A DNA stretch of 64,000 nucleotides from Massilia sp. METH4. Lineage in GTDB: Bacteria; Pseudomonadota; Gammaproteobacteria; Burkholderiales; Burkholderiaceae_D. The stretch lies in the NCBI RefSeq assembly GCF_037094685.1, contig NZ_CP146614.1, forward strand, positions 6,572,001 through 6,636,000, in the 5' to 3' direction. The notes beneath the pieces were generated by a model. The model had not been told where the DNA came from. It ran no database searches and saw only the letters and a list, made by a program, of their open reading frames with translations. The position numbers were made by a program, and so were the translations under genes. Each line of letters begins with the position of its first letter. Position 1 is the first letter of the stretch. This document shows positions 25,657 through 33,554 of this stretch, one piece after another.

Positions 25657-26529
25657 ATGAAACACCGCACTGCGCTGCTTCTGAAGATCATTTTCTTGCC
25701 AACGCTTTTCGCAATGCTGCCAATTGCTACAGCGTCGGAGCTCGGCAAACCCGAAACAAGCGAAGTTTGCTCTCGCTTCGCAAAGGCTGGCCCACAAAAA
25801 AGCCTATGGACAAAATCTGATGGCACGCCAGTCGAAGGCATCGACCTCGGAGTTATAGACAAGGCGAGCGAAATTGGCGCAAAAGAATACGTGCCTGCCT
25901 CGGAGCGATATCGACTTATTTTAAGTCCCGCTCGGCTTTCGGTAACTGATCAGTGTTCAATGAGTTTGTGCATCAGTTTTAAAAAGACAAAATCTCAGTG
26001 CCCAAACACTTCTCAGTACGCTGTGGAGTTCAGCGCACTACCTTCCAATTTTGGTCCGGGGCCTTTTTCCATGGAGGACCGTCTTGTTGCGGAAGACCCG
26101 AAATCAGACGATCCCGAAGATTTAGACTTACTGGCCGGGCGCACGCTTACAGGGGTAATATTTATGCCTTGGCTAACAGTCGAAAGCGCAAAAAATCAGT
26201 CTCCGCCAGCATCCGGCGGAAAAAAAATGACTGATGAGTACTTGAGCTATCAACTGCGAAATTCCGGCAATAGGCCGCTGATGCTCAACAACTGGGAGAA
26301 GGTCGAGGATTCGAATCCTGAAATAAACATCGCCAGGTCCAATTGTGTTGGAACAGCTCTGCCGCCAGGGTCAACATGTATCCTTACGTTCCGAGTCTCG
26401 CCTAATGCCTCAAAAGTAAAAAAACACACATCTTTTAGTACCACTAGCGCAGACAATCGCCTGATTTTTACTTTGTACGCCAATTTTGATGAAAAGGCAG
26501 AGTTCAGTGTAAATGTAAAAATACAGTAG
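25657..26529 (+). CDS. Exported protein of unknown function in the effector island
   Basis: 290 residues from the ATG at 25657. The open frame extends upstream to 25558, but the signal peptide begins at this ATG (KHRTALLLKIIFLPTLFAML, cleavage near ATAS-EL). The mature part contains paired Cys (QCSMSLCISFKKTKSQC) and ends in a beta-sandwich-like region (SCNVxxxLPPGSTC-type: NCVGTALPPGSTCILTFRVS) similar to immunoglobulin-like or choice-of-anchor folds. I do not recognise the family. It ends 10 bp before the duplicated vgrG segment. It could be immunity to a lost effector or an unrelated passenger. Confidence 0.6.
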   Translation: MKHRTALLLKIIFLPTLFAMLPIATASELGKPETSEVCSRFAKAGPQKSLWTKSDGTPVEGIDLGVIDKASEIGAKEYVPASERYRLILSPARLSVTDQCSMSLCISFKKTKSQCPNTSQYAVEFSALPSNFGPGPFSMEDRLVAEDPKSDDPEDLDLLAGRTLTGVIFMPWLTVESAKNQSPPASGGKKMTDEYLSYQLRNSGNRPLMLNNWEKVEDSNPEINIARSNCVGTALPPGSTCILTFRVSPNASKVKKHTSFSTTSADNRLIFTLYANFDEKAEFSVNVKIQ

Positions 26530-26539
26530 GAAGTCTTCT

Positions 26540-26761
26540 CTCCGCCGAGCAGCAATCCGCATTGGACGCCGGCGAGGTGCCGCCGCTGGCCGTGTTCGAC
26601 GGCAGCGGCGAACGCATCGCCAGCGGCGACGCCGAACTGCACAGCCGATTGATGCTCCAGGCACTGGAACTGGACAACAAGTTGTTCACGGGCGAAGGCG
26701 CGGTCCGCCGGCTCACGGCCGGCCATGCCTTCCAGCTCACCCAGCACGAGCGCTATCCCGA
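26540..26761 (+). pseudogene. Internal vgrG fragment (222-bp duplicate)
   Basis: This segment aligns without gaps to 20124-20345 inside vgrG, with only about nine differences by eye. It encodes part of the gp27-like half (LDAGEVPPLAVFDGSGERIA; LDNKLFTGEGAVRR). It has no start or end of vgrG. The similarity stops abruptly on both sides, at the end of the preceding gene and at the junction to the lysozyme-like fragment. It is the scar of a second vgrG copy or of recombination with the one at 19333. The high GC of this piece stands out inside the AT-rich island. Confidence 0.9.
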
Positions 26762-26763
26762 GC

Positions 26764-27168
26764 CCCCCCGCACCGAGCTTTGAACAGACATGGCATTGGA
26801 AGAATAACGTTGAGGCCGGTGCATCTTTGTATCAACAGAAGCAGAAAGATGCTAAAAACCATCTATCTCGAGCAGGCCGCATTTACACGGATGAGCAGCT
26901 CAGACTGGAAATATGGGCACGATGGAATGGCGGAGCTTATCATGTCTGGGATGGGCAGAACAAAGCTTGGATTCGCAACCCCACTGTCTTGGCAGAGACT
27001 AAAACGGGTAATATCGGTTGGGACATGTCGAAACCAGAAAATAGCGGAAAGACCGAGAGCGAATTACATGAAAGGGATAAGGATGAGTACGCCGACCCGC
27101 CGGAGAAATCAAAGCGCCTATGGATGTATTCCGGAGTCCTCTATGCTGACCACCTTAACAGTAAATAG
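26764..27168 (+). pseudogene. C-terminal part of a lysozyme-like T6SS effector
   Basis: The frame encodes FEQTWHWKNNVEAGASLYQQ, then YTDEQLRLEIWARWNGGAYHVWDG, then RNPTVL and TGNIGWDMSKPENSG. The NNVxAGA...RWNGGxYHxW layout recalls the second half of lysozyme or lytic transglycosylase folds (compare NIxAGxxYL...YNGG). The part that would hold the catalytic Glu is missing. The vgrG scrap upstream is in a different frame, so the open frame starting at 26725 is accidental. It probably is an inactive remnant of a peptidoglycan-degrading effector, followed by its immunity gene. The function is inferred from pattern only. Confidence 0.6.
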
Positions 27169-27727
27169 CTTCATCTGGACCTGGCTCCTCCTTGGCCCGT
27201 GGACGAGCGCTATGGCTTTCGGCTCTCTTCCACAAAGTGCTGACAGCAAGCTTTCCAACTCGACCTTCTGCATATCACACAGCCAAGAGAAGAACAAGCA
27301 AGCGGAATGTACGCGAACGATACAGGCATCCCAAGTCTCCGCCGAATTGGCAACACTATTGATCAGAGCCGATGAGGTCGATACCATCCTTAGCATTTCA
27401 TCAGAGAAACCGGAGCAATTGATTTTATTGACACGCACTGCATCGAACAGGGCAAATCCACTTGGGTATTGCGGCGCTGGTTACGAAGATGTTCTTCTCT
27501 TGCTAAACCACGATGGCAACAAATACTCTCTGCACGATCAATTTCTACTACACAGCTGCCTGCAATCAATCACCCTACAGTCGGATTATCCAGATGAGGT
27601 CGTGAGATCGATTACCGTCAATGCGAAGCAGAAGGCAATCGAATTGCAATGGTTGAGCAATCCCGACGATAAAAAGCATTTACTGAGCGTCATCAACAAC
27701 AAGTTCGTGCTTCAAGACGTCCAGTAA
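27143..27727 (+). CDS. Exported putative immunity protein for the lysozyme-like effector
   Basis: 194 residues from the ATG at 27143, overlapping the effector remnant by 26 bases. The signal peptide is clear (NSFIWTWLLLGPWTSAMA, then FGSLPQS). The mature protein has four Cys and beta-rich sequence (YCGAGYEDVLLLLNHDGNKY; FLLHSCLQSITLQSDYPDEV). A periplasmic location is what an immunity protein against a cell-wall hydrolase needs. The frame is open well upstream of the ATG, but that stretch is a shadow of the effector. The gene looks intact even though its partner is truncated. Confidence 0.65.
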   Translation: MLTTLTVNSFIWTWLLLGPWTSAMAFGSLPQSADSKLSNSTFCISHSQEKNKQAECTRTIQASQVSAELATLLIRADEVDTILSISSEKPEQLILLTRTASNRANPLGYCGAGYEDVLLLLNHDGNKYSLHDQFLLHSCLQSITLQSDYPDEVVRSITVNAKQKAIELQWLSNPDDKKHLLSVINNKFVLQDVQ

Positions 27728-28002
27728 CTTACTTTGCAAGTACATATGCGGCAACATTAGAACAGATATCATCAGCCCCTCATGAGAAGCGCTCATTGGC
27801 CCTGAGATAGTGTTACGCAAGACACAGATAGCCCCCCCGTTACATCCGGGCATAGCGGGCCCACTTGCTCTGCAGCCAGGTGCGTTTCCTAGGATCAAGC
27901 TCCCCATCTTAAATACATCAGTGCTGCGCTGGCACTGACATGCGCATCAGCGCGGAACGGATTTGTGTTTTCCTCTCCCGCGTACTGCGTTTGGCGCTGA
28001 CG
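27728..28002. other. Intergenic boundary of the T6SS island
   Basis: 275 bp between the putative immunity gene (plus) and the TehA-like gene (minus), which converge. No gene is called. On the minus strand about 27840-27905 there is a short frame ending in LDPRKRTWLQSKWARYARM and a stop, with in-frame stops just upstream; it may be the tail of a lost gene. No transposase or attachment-site repeat is seen. Confidence 0.35.
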
Positions 28003-29010
28003 TTACCCGATCAGTTTGCGCAACTCGCCGCGCGCGATCCCCGAGAGGGTGCGCAGCAGCAGGCCGGCGATGACGGCGGTGGCGATAGCGAGCACGAGGA
28101 TGGCGATGACGTTCGCATACACGTCCTGCACATGGCTTGCATAGCGCAGCGCCGCCGTCGCCGAGGCGGCAAGCGGAAAGCTGACGGCCCACCACGACAC
28201 CCGGAACGGCGAACAGCGCGGCAGATTGCGCAGGCGGCCCATCAACACCGCAAGCATGAACAGCATCAGCATGTAGAGCGCGGCCGCGAAGTCGTCCACC
28301 CTGCCCATCGTACTCACATAGGAAGAAAAACCGACGGAGAACGGTGCCAGCATGATCATCAGCGAAGGTCGCAGCGGTTCAGGCATCGGTTCCTGGAACA
28401 TCAGGCGCGAGAAGATCAGGGTCAGGAGCGGAAATGCGAAGAACAGCCCGACGGCCAGGGCGAACAGCGCCACGCTATGCAAGGCTTGCCACTGCAGCGC
28501 GGGCAAGGCGAGCGGTACATCGAGCATGCCGACGACAGGGACGATCCAGGCCGGGGTGGCGTGAGAGGACTGCTGCTGGCCACGCAACCAGCGGCTGACG
28601 ATGAACCAGGCGAACATGCTCATGCCGAGCGCGCCCGCTGCCCAGAACGCCCGCGCGAGTGGCAGGCTGGTGTCGGCCAGCAGCATCGGCAACAGCAGGA
28701 TGCTGATCAGCGGCGTGCCGAACATATTGCCGGCGACCGGATGGCTGAATTCGGCCCGCACGGCGGCGAAGGCGGTCAGCACCTTGGCGGCGTAGGCGGC
28801 GCTTACAGCAATGAAGGCGAACACGGCGACCCAGCCCAGGCTCGTGCCGATCCAGGCCGGCACGCCAAAGTGCGCGTGGGCTGCCCGCCAGGCGAGCGCT
28901 AGCCCGGCCAGCCCCATGACGGAGCCGAACAGTGCGACCGGCAGCGCCGCAACGCTGCTGCCCGCGGCTTTCGCCGGCAGCGCGGGCTTCGTATCGGCAA
29001 GCGTGTTCAT
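28003..29010 (-). CDS. TehA/SLAC1-type (TDT family) membrane transporter
   Basis: 335 residues with about nine or ten hydrophobic helices (for example LPVALFGSVMGLAGLALAW at the N-terminus). The opening PVALFGSVMGLAGLALAWR and the segment FSHPVAGNMFGTPLISILLL fit the tellurite-resistance/dicarboxylate transporter family, whose plant relative SLAC1 is an anion channel. Substrate cannot be told from sequence; members export C4-dicarboxylates, sulfite or tellurite-related compounds. It lies just downstream of the DUF302 gene on the same strand, 18 bp apart, likely an operon. Confidence 0.8.
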   Translation of the reverse strand: MNTLADTKPALPAKAAGSSVAALPVALFGSVMGLAGLALAWRAAHAHFGVPAWIGTSLGWVAVFAFIAVSAAYAAKVLTAFAAVRAEFSHPVAGNMFGTPLISILLLPMLLADTSLPLARAFWAAGALGMSMFAWFIVSRWLRGQQQSSHATPAWIVPVVGMLDVPLALPALQWQALHSVALFALAVGLFFAFPLLTLIFSRLMFQEPMPEPLRPSLMIMLAPFSVGFSSYVSTMGRVDDFAAALYMLMLFMLAVLMGRLRNLPRCSPFRVSWWAVSFPLAASATAALRYASHVQDVYANVIAILVLAIATAVIAGLLLRTLSGIARGELRKLIG

Positions 29011-29028
29011 GGAGGAGTCCTTTCCGTG

Positions 29029-29424
29029 TCAGCCCTGGACGGCCGTTTCGATCAGCTTCTGCGCCTTGATCAATGGCGCGGCCAGGTCCTCCTGCAAGCC
29101 GGCCGCGCGGATCATCGGCAGCGTTGGGTGGAACGCGACGATCACCCGGCCGGCATCGTCTTCACGCACCAGTACGCGCAACGGAAGATCGAGTGCCAGG
29201 CCCGGTGAAGCCAGCATGACGGGCGTGCCGCCACGCGGATTGCCGTAAATGAGCACGGTCGCAGGCGGCATGGTCAGCCCCGCAGCGGCGGCCGCCGCGT
29301 GATGGTCGATGCGCGCGAAGACCGTCAACCCGGCACGCTCGAAAGAGGCGAGCAACCGCCCCACCGTGTCCTCGAACGTGCGCTCGCCTGTGATCTCTAC
29401 CGTCTCGATGCCCCTCGCCGTCAT
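29029..29424 (-). CDS. DUF302 protein
   Basis: 131 residues from the ATG at 29424; the frame is open upstream to 29493 but the DUF302 core starts right after this ATG. The pattern is typical: FEDTVGRLLASFERAGLTVF, a central DHHAAAA, then TVLIYGNPRGGTPVM and LDLPLRVLVREDDAGRVIVA. DUF302 proteins are small, compact, often next to transport or redox genes; the biochemical role is unknown. It is probably co-transcribed with the TehA-like gene and diverges from the SDR gene across about 210 bp. Confidence 0.85.
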   Translation of the reverse strand: MTARGIETVEITGERTFEDTVGRLLASFERAGLTVFARIDHHAAAAAAGLTMPPATVLIYGNPRGGTPVMLASPGLALDLPLRVLVREDDAGRVIVAFHPTLPMIRAAGLQEDLAAPLIKAQKLIETAVQG

Positions 29425-29634
29425 TCTTGACTCCCGCTCGTAAAGAATACCTGATGAAGCGTAGCGCATGCAGAAAGCGAGGGCCACCACCAAAAGGGAT
29501 GCGCCCTCCTTCCGCCCAGCAGCCCTTATGGCAGGCCCATGATGTCCCGAATTGCGTTAACGGCGTCCCAAGCGAGCGTTCCCCACGGCCCACAATGGCA
29601 CTCATCCAATCCACTGAACCGAAAGGAATTCATC

Positions 29635-30399
29635 ATGAAAACCAGCGGCAATACGATCTTCATTACCGGCGGCACCTCGGGCATCGGCCGCGGCATCGCC
29701 GAAGCCTTCCACCGCCAGGGCAACCAGGTCATCATCAGTGGCCGCCGCAAGGCCCTGCTCGATGATGTGACGAAGGCCAATCCCGGCATGCGGGCCGTCG
29801 AACTCGATATCCAGGACCCGCAACAGATCAAGGCCGTGGCCGCGCAGCTGGTGCGCGATTTGCCCACGCTGAACGTGTTGTTCAACAATGCCGGCATCAT
29901 GCCCTTCGACGACGCGGCGGGCGAGATCGACGATGAGACCGCCGTCGCTACCGTGGCCACGAACCTGCTCGGCCCCGTGCGCATGACGTCCGCGCTGTTG
30001 CCGCATCTCAAAGCGCAAAAGGACGCAGTGGTGATCCACAACTCCTCGGTGCTGGCCTTCGTGCCGCTGGCCAGCACGGCCGTGTACTCGGCGACCAAGG
30101 CGGCCATCCACTCGTATGCGCTGTCGCAGCGCTTCATGCTGGAGGGGAGCGGCGTGCGCGTGGTCGAGATCTCGCCGCCGTGGGTCGATACGGACCTGGT
30201 CTACAAGAGCGGCGACGCGCGCGCCATGCCGCTGCCGGATTTCGTTGCCGCCACCATGGCCGGCCTGGCCGAGGGCAAGGATGAAGTGTATGTGGAAGGC
30301 ATCCAGGCGCTGCGCGACAACCCCGGCTCGGGCGAACACGCCTTCGTGAACGCCTTCAACCAGTCGCTGAAGGAAAACCCGATCCCCGTCGGGCACTGA
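29635..30399 (+). CDS. Short-chain dehydrogenase/reductase (DltE-like)
   Basis: 254 residues. The ATG at 29635 follows AAAGGA by about 7 bases; upstream starts in frame have no such support. Cofactor motif TGGTSGIGRG is at residues 11-20 and NNAG at about 84. The catalytic Ser is in HNSSVLAFVP, with Tyr and Lys in YSATKAA. It resembles the DltE subgroup of NAD(P)-dependent oxidoreductases (FNNAGIMPFDD; SPPWVDTDLV). Substrate unknown. It stands alone, diverging from DUF302 and followed after 155 bp by the sulfatase gene. Confidence 0.9.
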   Translation: MKTSGNTIFITGGTSGIGRGIAEAFHRQGNQVIISGRRKALLDDVTKANPGMRAVELDIQDPQQIKAVAAQLVRDLPTLNVLFNNAGIMPFDDAAGEIDDETAVATVATNLLGPVRMTSALLPHLKAQKDAVVIHNSSVLAFVPLASTAVYSATKAAIHSYALSQRFMLEGSGVRVVEISPPWVDTDLVYKSGDARAMPLPDFVAATMAGLAEGKDEVYVEGIQALRDNPGSGEHAFVNAFNQSLKENPIPVGH

Positions 30400-30554
30400 G
30401 CCATGCGCGCCATTCCCCAACGCGCGGTAGTGGCGCTGCGCTCGCCGGATAGGGGAACACTCAACGATTTGAGCACGCCGCCGCCCGCTGCGATGCTAAG
30501 CTCGGAGCGCAGGGCGTCGCAGACGCCGTCATGCGCTCCAATAAGGAAGCCCGA

Positions 30555-31955
30555 ATGATCCGCAGAGAGTTCCTCGGTGCCATTGCGGCCCTCGCCACGG
30601 CGCCGGCCTTCGCCACCCCGGCGGACGGCACCCGGCGCCCCAACATCGTCTTCATCCTGGCCGACGACATGGGCTATGGCGACACGGCCGTGTACGGGCA
30701 GCGGCGCATCGCCACGCCGAACATCGACCGGCTGGCCAGGGAAGGCATGCGTTTCACCCAGGCCTACGCGGGCGCGCCCGTGTGCGGTCCCTCGCGCTGT
30801 GCACTGATGACGGGCCAGCACACCGGCCATTGCCGCATCCGCGACAACACGGCGCTGGCCGGCGGCAAGCTGGGCACCAAGGGCAACAGCAAGCAGCTGT
30901 GGCGGCGCCCCAACCTGCTGCCGGTCGACCGCACCGTGGCCCAGTACCTGCACGCGGCCGGCTACCGCACGGGGCTGATGGGCAAGTGGCACCTCGACGG
31001 CTTCGAGGCGAAGGCCACGCCCATCCAGTTCGGCTTCGAGGAATTCAGGGGCTGGCTCACACCGCTCGAGAGCACCCACGGCTATTGGCCCAGGCAACGC
31101 GTGCACAACGGGCAGCTCGTCGACATTCCCGAGAACGCGGGGGGCAGGCACGGGCGCTACGACACGGACATGATCACGCTCGATTCCATCGACTTCATTG
31201 AGCGGCACAAGGCCGAGCCATTCTTCCTGTACGCGGCCTACAACAGCCCCCACTCGCCCTACACGGCACCCGACTTCGGGCCGTACGCGGACTGCGAAGG
31301 CTGGTCGCACGATGAGAAGACCTATGCGGCCATGATCCATTACCTCGATCGCGGCATCGGCCAGTTGCTGGACAAGCTGAAAAGCGCGGGGCTGGACGGC
31401 GACACGGTCGTCTTCTTCGCTTCTGACAACGGCCCGCGCTCGGAACCCTCGCCGGCGCAGACGCGCATGGCCGACTTCTTCGACTCGAACGGCGGGCTGA
31501 CGGGCTACAAACGCGATATGTACGAAGGCGGCATTCGCACGCCCTGGATCGTGCGCTGGCCGGGCAAGGTGCGCGCCGGTGCCGTCAGCGAGGTACCCGT
31601 GTACTTTCCTGACTTCCTGCCCACGGCGCTCGACCTCGCCGGTGCGCCGGCCGAGAAGTCGGACGGCGTGAGCCTGCGGCCGTTCCTCGCCGATCCGGCG
31701 CACCAGGCGGCCGACCGCTTCCTGTACTGGGAATACTATGAGCCCGAATTCCGCCAGACGGCCCGCTGGGGCAAGTGGAAGGCGGTGCGGATGAAGCGCG
31801 ACGGGCCGCTGGAATTGTACGACCTGTCGCGCGATCCGAAGGAAAGCCGGAACCTGGCCGCCGAGCACCCGGACATCGTGGCGCGCATGGCCGATGGCAT
31901 GGCCCGCGAGCACGTCGCTTCGGCCGAATACCCGGACCCGAAGCCCAAGGGTTAA
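30555..31955 (+). CDS. Type I sulfatase (arylsulfatase family), Tat-like signal
   Basis: 466 residues from the ATG at 30555, which follows a purine-rich AAGGAAG site; a longer start at 30531 is less likely. The N-terminus MIRREFLGAIAALATAPAFA has a twin-arginine signal. PNIVFILADDMGYGD supplies the metal-binding Asp pair. The CGPSR motif (about residue 78) is the C-x-P-x-R signature whose Cys is converted to formylglycine. GMKGH-like and SDNGPRSEP segments complete the active site. Substrate could be a sulfated polysaccharide or aryl sulfate. The maturation enzyme is encoded convergently next door, and the two genes overlap by 4 bases at their ends. Confidence 0.93.
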   Translation: MIRREFLGAIAALATAPAFATPADGTRRPNIVFILADDMGYGDTAVYGQRRIATPNIDRLAREGMRFTQAYAGAPVCGPSRCALMTGQHTGHCRIRDNTALAGGKLGTKGNSKQLWRRPNLLPVDRTVAQYLHAAGYRTGLMGKWHLDGFEAKATPIQFGFEEFRGWLTPLESTHGYWPRQRVHNGQLVDIPENAGGRHGRYDTDMITLDSIDFIERHKAEPFFLYAAYNSPHSPYTAPDFGPYADCEGWSHDEKTYAAMIHYLDRGIGQLLDKLKSAGLDGDTVVFFASDNGPRSEPSPAQTRMADFFDSNGGLTGYKRDMYEGGIRTPWIVRWPGKVRAGAVSEVPVYFPDFLPTALDLAGAPAEKSDGVSLRPFLADPAHQAADRFLYWEYYEPEFRQTARWGKWKAVRMKRDGPLELYDLSRDPKESRNLAAEHPDIVARMADGMAREHVASAEYPDPKPKG

Positions 31956-32932
31956 GCAACCGGGCGTACGCAGCGAAAGCCGATGTTCGAGGCGGCGCTG
32001 TCGGGCGTGTTCATGGTGCGCGCGGCGGGCCGGTAGCGGTTGCAGTACGAGGCATGGCACAGGAAGGAGCCGCCCTTCATCACGCGCGCGGTGCCGGCCG
32101 TGGGGCCTTGCGGGTCATGGCTCGCTTCGGCGGTAAAAGCCGTGCTCCAGAAATCGGCGCACCATTCCCATGTGTTGCCGGTGACCGAATACAGGCCATG
32201 ACCATTGGGCGGAAAGGCGTCTACCGGGCAGGTGGCCGCGAAGCCGTCTTCCGCCGTGTTCACGCAGGGGAAGTCGCCCTGCCACACATTGCACAGGTGG
32301 CGCCCGCCGGGCGTGAGTTCGTCACCCCAGGGGTACAGCTTCTGTTCCAGGCCGCCCCGCGCCGCGTATTCCCACTGCGCCTCGGTCGGCAGCGTGCTCC
32401 CGCTCCATGCCGCGTAAGCCATGGCGTCGTGCCACGACACGTGCACCACCGGGTGCGTCATCCGGCCGGCGATGCCTGAACCTGGCCCTTCTGGCGCGTG
32501 CCACGATGCGCCACGCACCAGGCACCACCAGGGCGCCGCAGTCAGCGTGTCCTCGACCACGTCGTCATAGCGCGCTTCGTCCACCTGCGCGTGAAAGACG
32601 AACGAGGTGCCGTATCGCTCCGCTTCGGTCACGTAGCCGGTGGCGCGCACGAATGCCTCGAAATCGGCATTCGTGACGGGATATGCATCGATGGCGAATG
32701 GCGCGAGCGTAACGGGGCGCACCGGTCCTTCACCGTCGCTGTGATTGGCGCGGGCGTAGTCGGTGCCCATCAGGAAGGTGGCGGCGGGCAGCACGATCGC
32801 GGCGCGCGACGCCGGTGCGGGATGATCCGCTTTCAAAAGCGCGGATGGCGGGCGCGGTGCCGGCTGACCAGCGCGCGACGCGGCGCAACAGGGTTTCACT
32901 TGAGCCGATTGCGGCGCGGTCGGTGTATTCAT
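31952..32932 (-). CDS. Formylglycine-generating enzyme (SUMF1/FGE family)
   Basis: 326 residues from the ATG at 32932; the open frame upstream to 33169 is shadow. The FGE-sulfatase domain includes GGSFLCHASYCNRYRPAAR, in which both Cys of the catalytic pair are present, and NTPDSAASNIGFRCVRP at the end. It also has THPVVHVSWHDAMAYAAW and TEAQWEYAARGG. The enzyme oxidises the sulfatase active-site Cys to formylglycine with oxygen and copper. Because a Tat-exported sulfatase folds before export, modification in the cytoplasm fits the absence of a signal peptide here. Confidence 0.93.
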   Translation of the reverse strand: MNTPTAPQSAQVKPCCAASRAGQPAPRPPSALLKADHPAPASRAAIVLPAATFLMGTDYARANHSDGEGPVRPVTLAPFAIDAYPVTNADFEAFVRATGYVTEAERYGTSFVFHAQVDEARYDDVVEDTLTAAPWWCLVRGASWHAPEGPGSGIAGRMTHPVVHVSWHDAMAYAAWSGSTLPTEAQWEYAARGGLEQKLYPWGDELTPGGRHLCNVWQGDFPCVNTAEDGFAATCPVDAFPPNGHGLYSVTGNTWEWCADFWSTAFTAEASHDPQGPTAGTARVMKGGSFLCHASYCNRYRPAARTMNTPDSAASNIGFRCVRPVA

Positions 32933-33040
32933 GGAGGTTGATCTTGCATGTGAAGCGCGTTCGTGCGGATCAGTCAGGTACCAGAGGGGCGATTGCCAGC
33001 GCCGGCGAAATTGACTAACAATGGAAGACATTAGTTCCAT

Positions 33041-33138
33041 ATGGATCGTACCATCGGCATCTTCGTCTTTCCCGGTTTTTCCACGATCGACCTGGCCGTG
33101 ATGACCGCCTTCGAACTGGCCAACCGCCAGTCGAGCGG
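33041..33138 (+). pseudogene. N-terminal fragment of a DJ-1/PfpI-type regulator or amidase
   Basis: The frame begins RTIGIFVFPGFSTIDLAVM and continues with TAFELANRQS, matching the beginning of DJ-1/PfpI family proteins, including AraC-type regulators with that domain. The similarity ends about residue 32, where the sequence becomes a different frame and protein. A start ATG at 33041 is kept. The fragment is far too short to fold as the domain. Confidence 0.6.
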
Positions 33139-33139
33139 A

Positions 33140-33467
33140 CCCCGGCTTCGAATTCGAGGAACTCGACAACTGGCGCGAGAACGGCGCGACGTGGCATCGG
33201 CTGCGCGTGCGCTACCCGGCCACGCCGGCCACGCACAGCACGGTGTAGACCTTCTACGTGGCGCCGGACGGCAAGCTGCGCCGCCACGACTACGACGTGG
33301 ACAGCAACGGCGGCACCCCGGCCGTGCACTACTTCCACGACTACGCCACCGTGCAGGGTATCGCGCTGCCCTCGCGTCACCTGATCTATGTGCGCGACGC
33401 GAACCTTGGCCACCAGAAGGAGCCGCTGGTGGTGTCGATCGCCGTCAGCGAAGCGCGGTTTTCCTGA
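33140..33467 (+). pseudogene. C-terminal fragment of an unrecognised protein with an in-frame stop
   Basis: Read in the frame of position 33141, the sequence encodes PGFEFEELDNWRENGATWHR and continues to a TAG at 33246-33248, then TFYVAPDGKLRRHDYDVDSN and on to a TGA at 33465-33467. The text on both sides of the stop reads as one protein, and a CAG codon fits where TAG stands. The 5' part of the gene is missing at the junction with the DJ-1-like fragment. A start after the stop is not supported. I do not recognise the family. Confidence 0.6.
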
Positions 33468-33554
33468 GCGCCGGCCGCGCGTCGTTCTTTTGCTGCGCCG
33501 GTTGCACGTCGTTCTTTCAATGCGCCGGCTGCACGCTATCGGGGCGGCGCGCCG

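Noticed and set aside
21840..28002. Transposon or prophage carrying the effector island
   Set aside because: No transposase, integrase, terminal inverted repeat or target duplication was seen; the vgrG duplicate explains recombination better.
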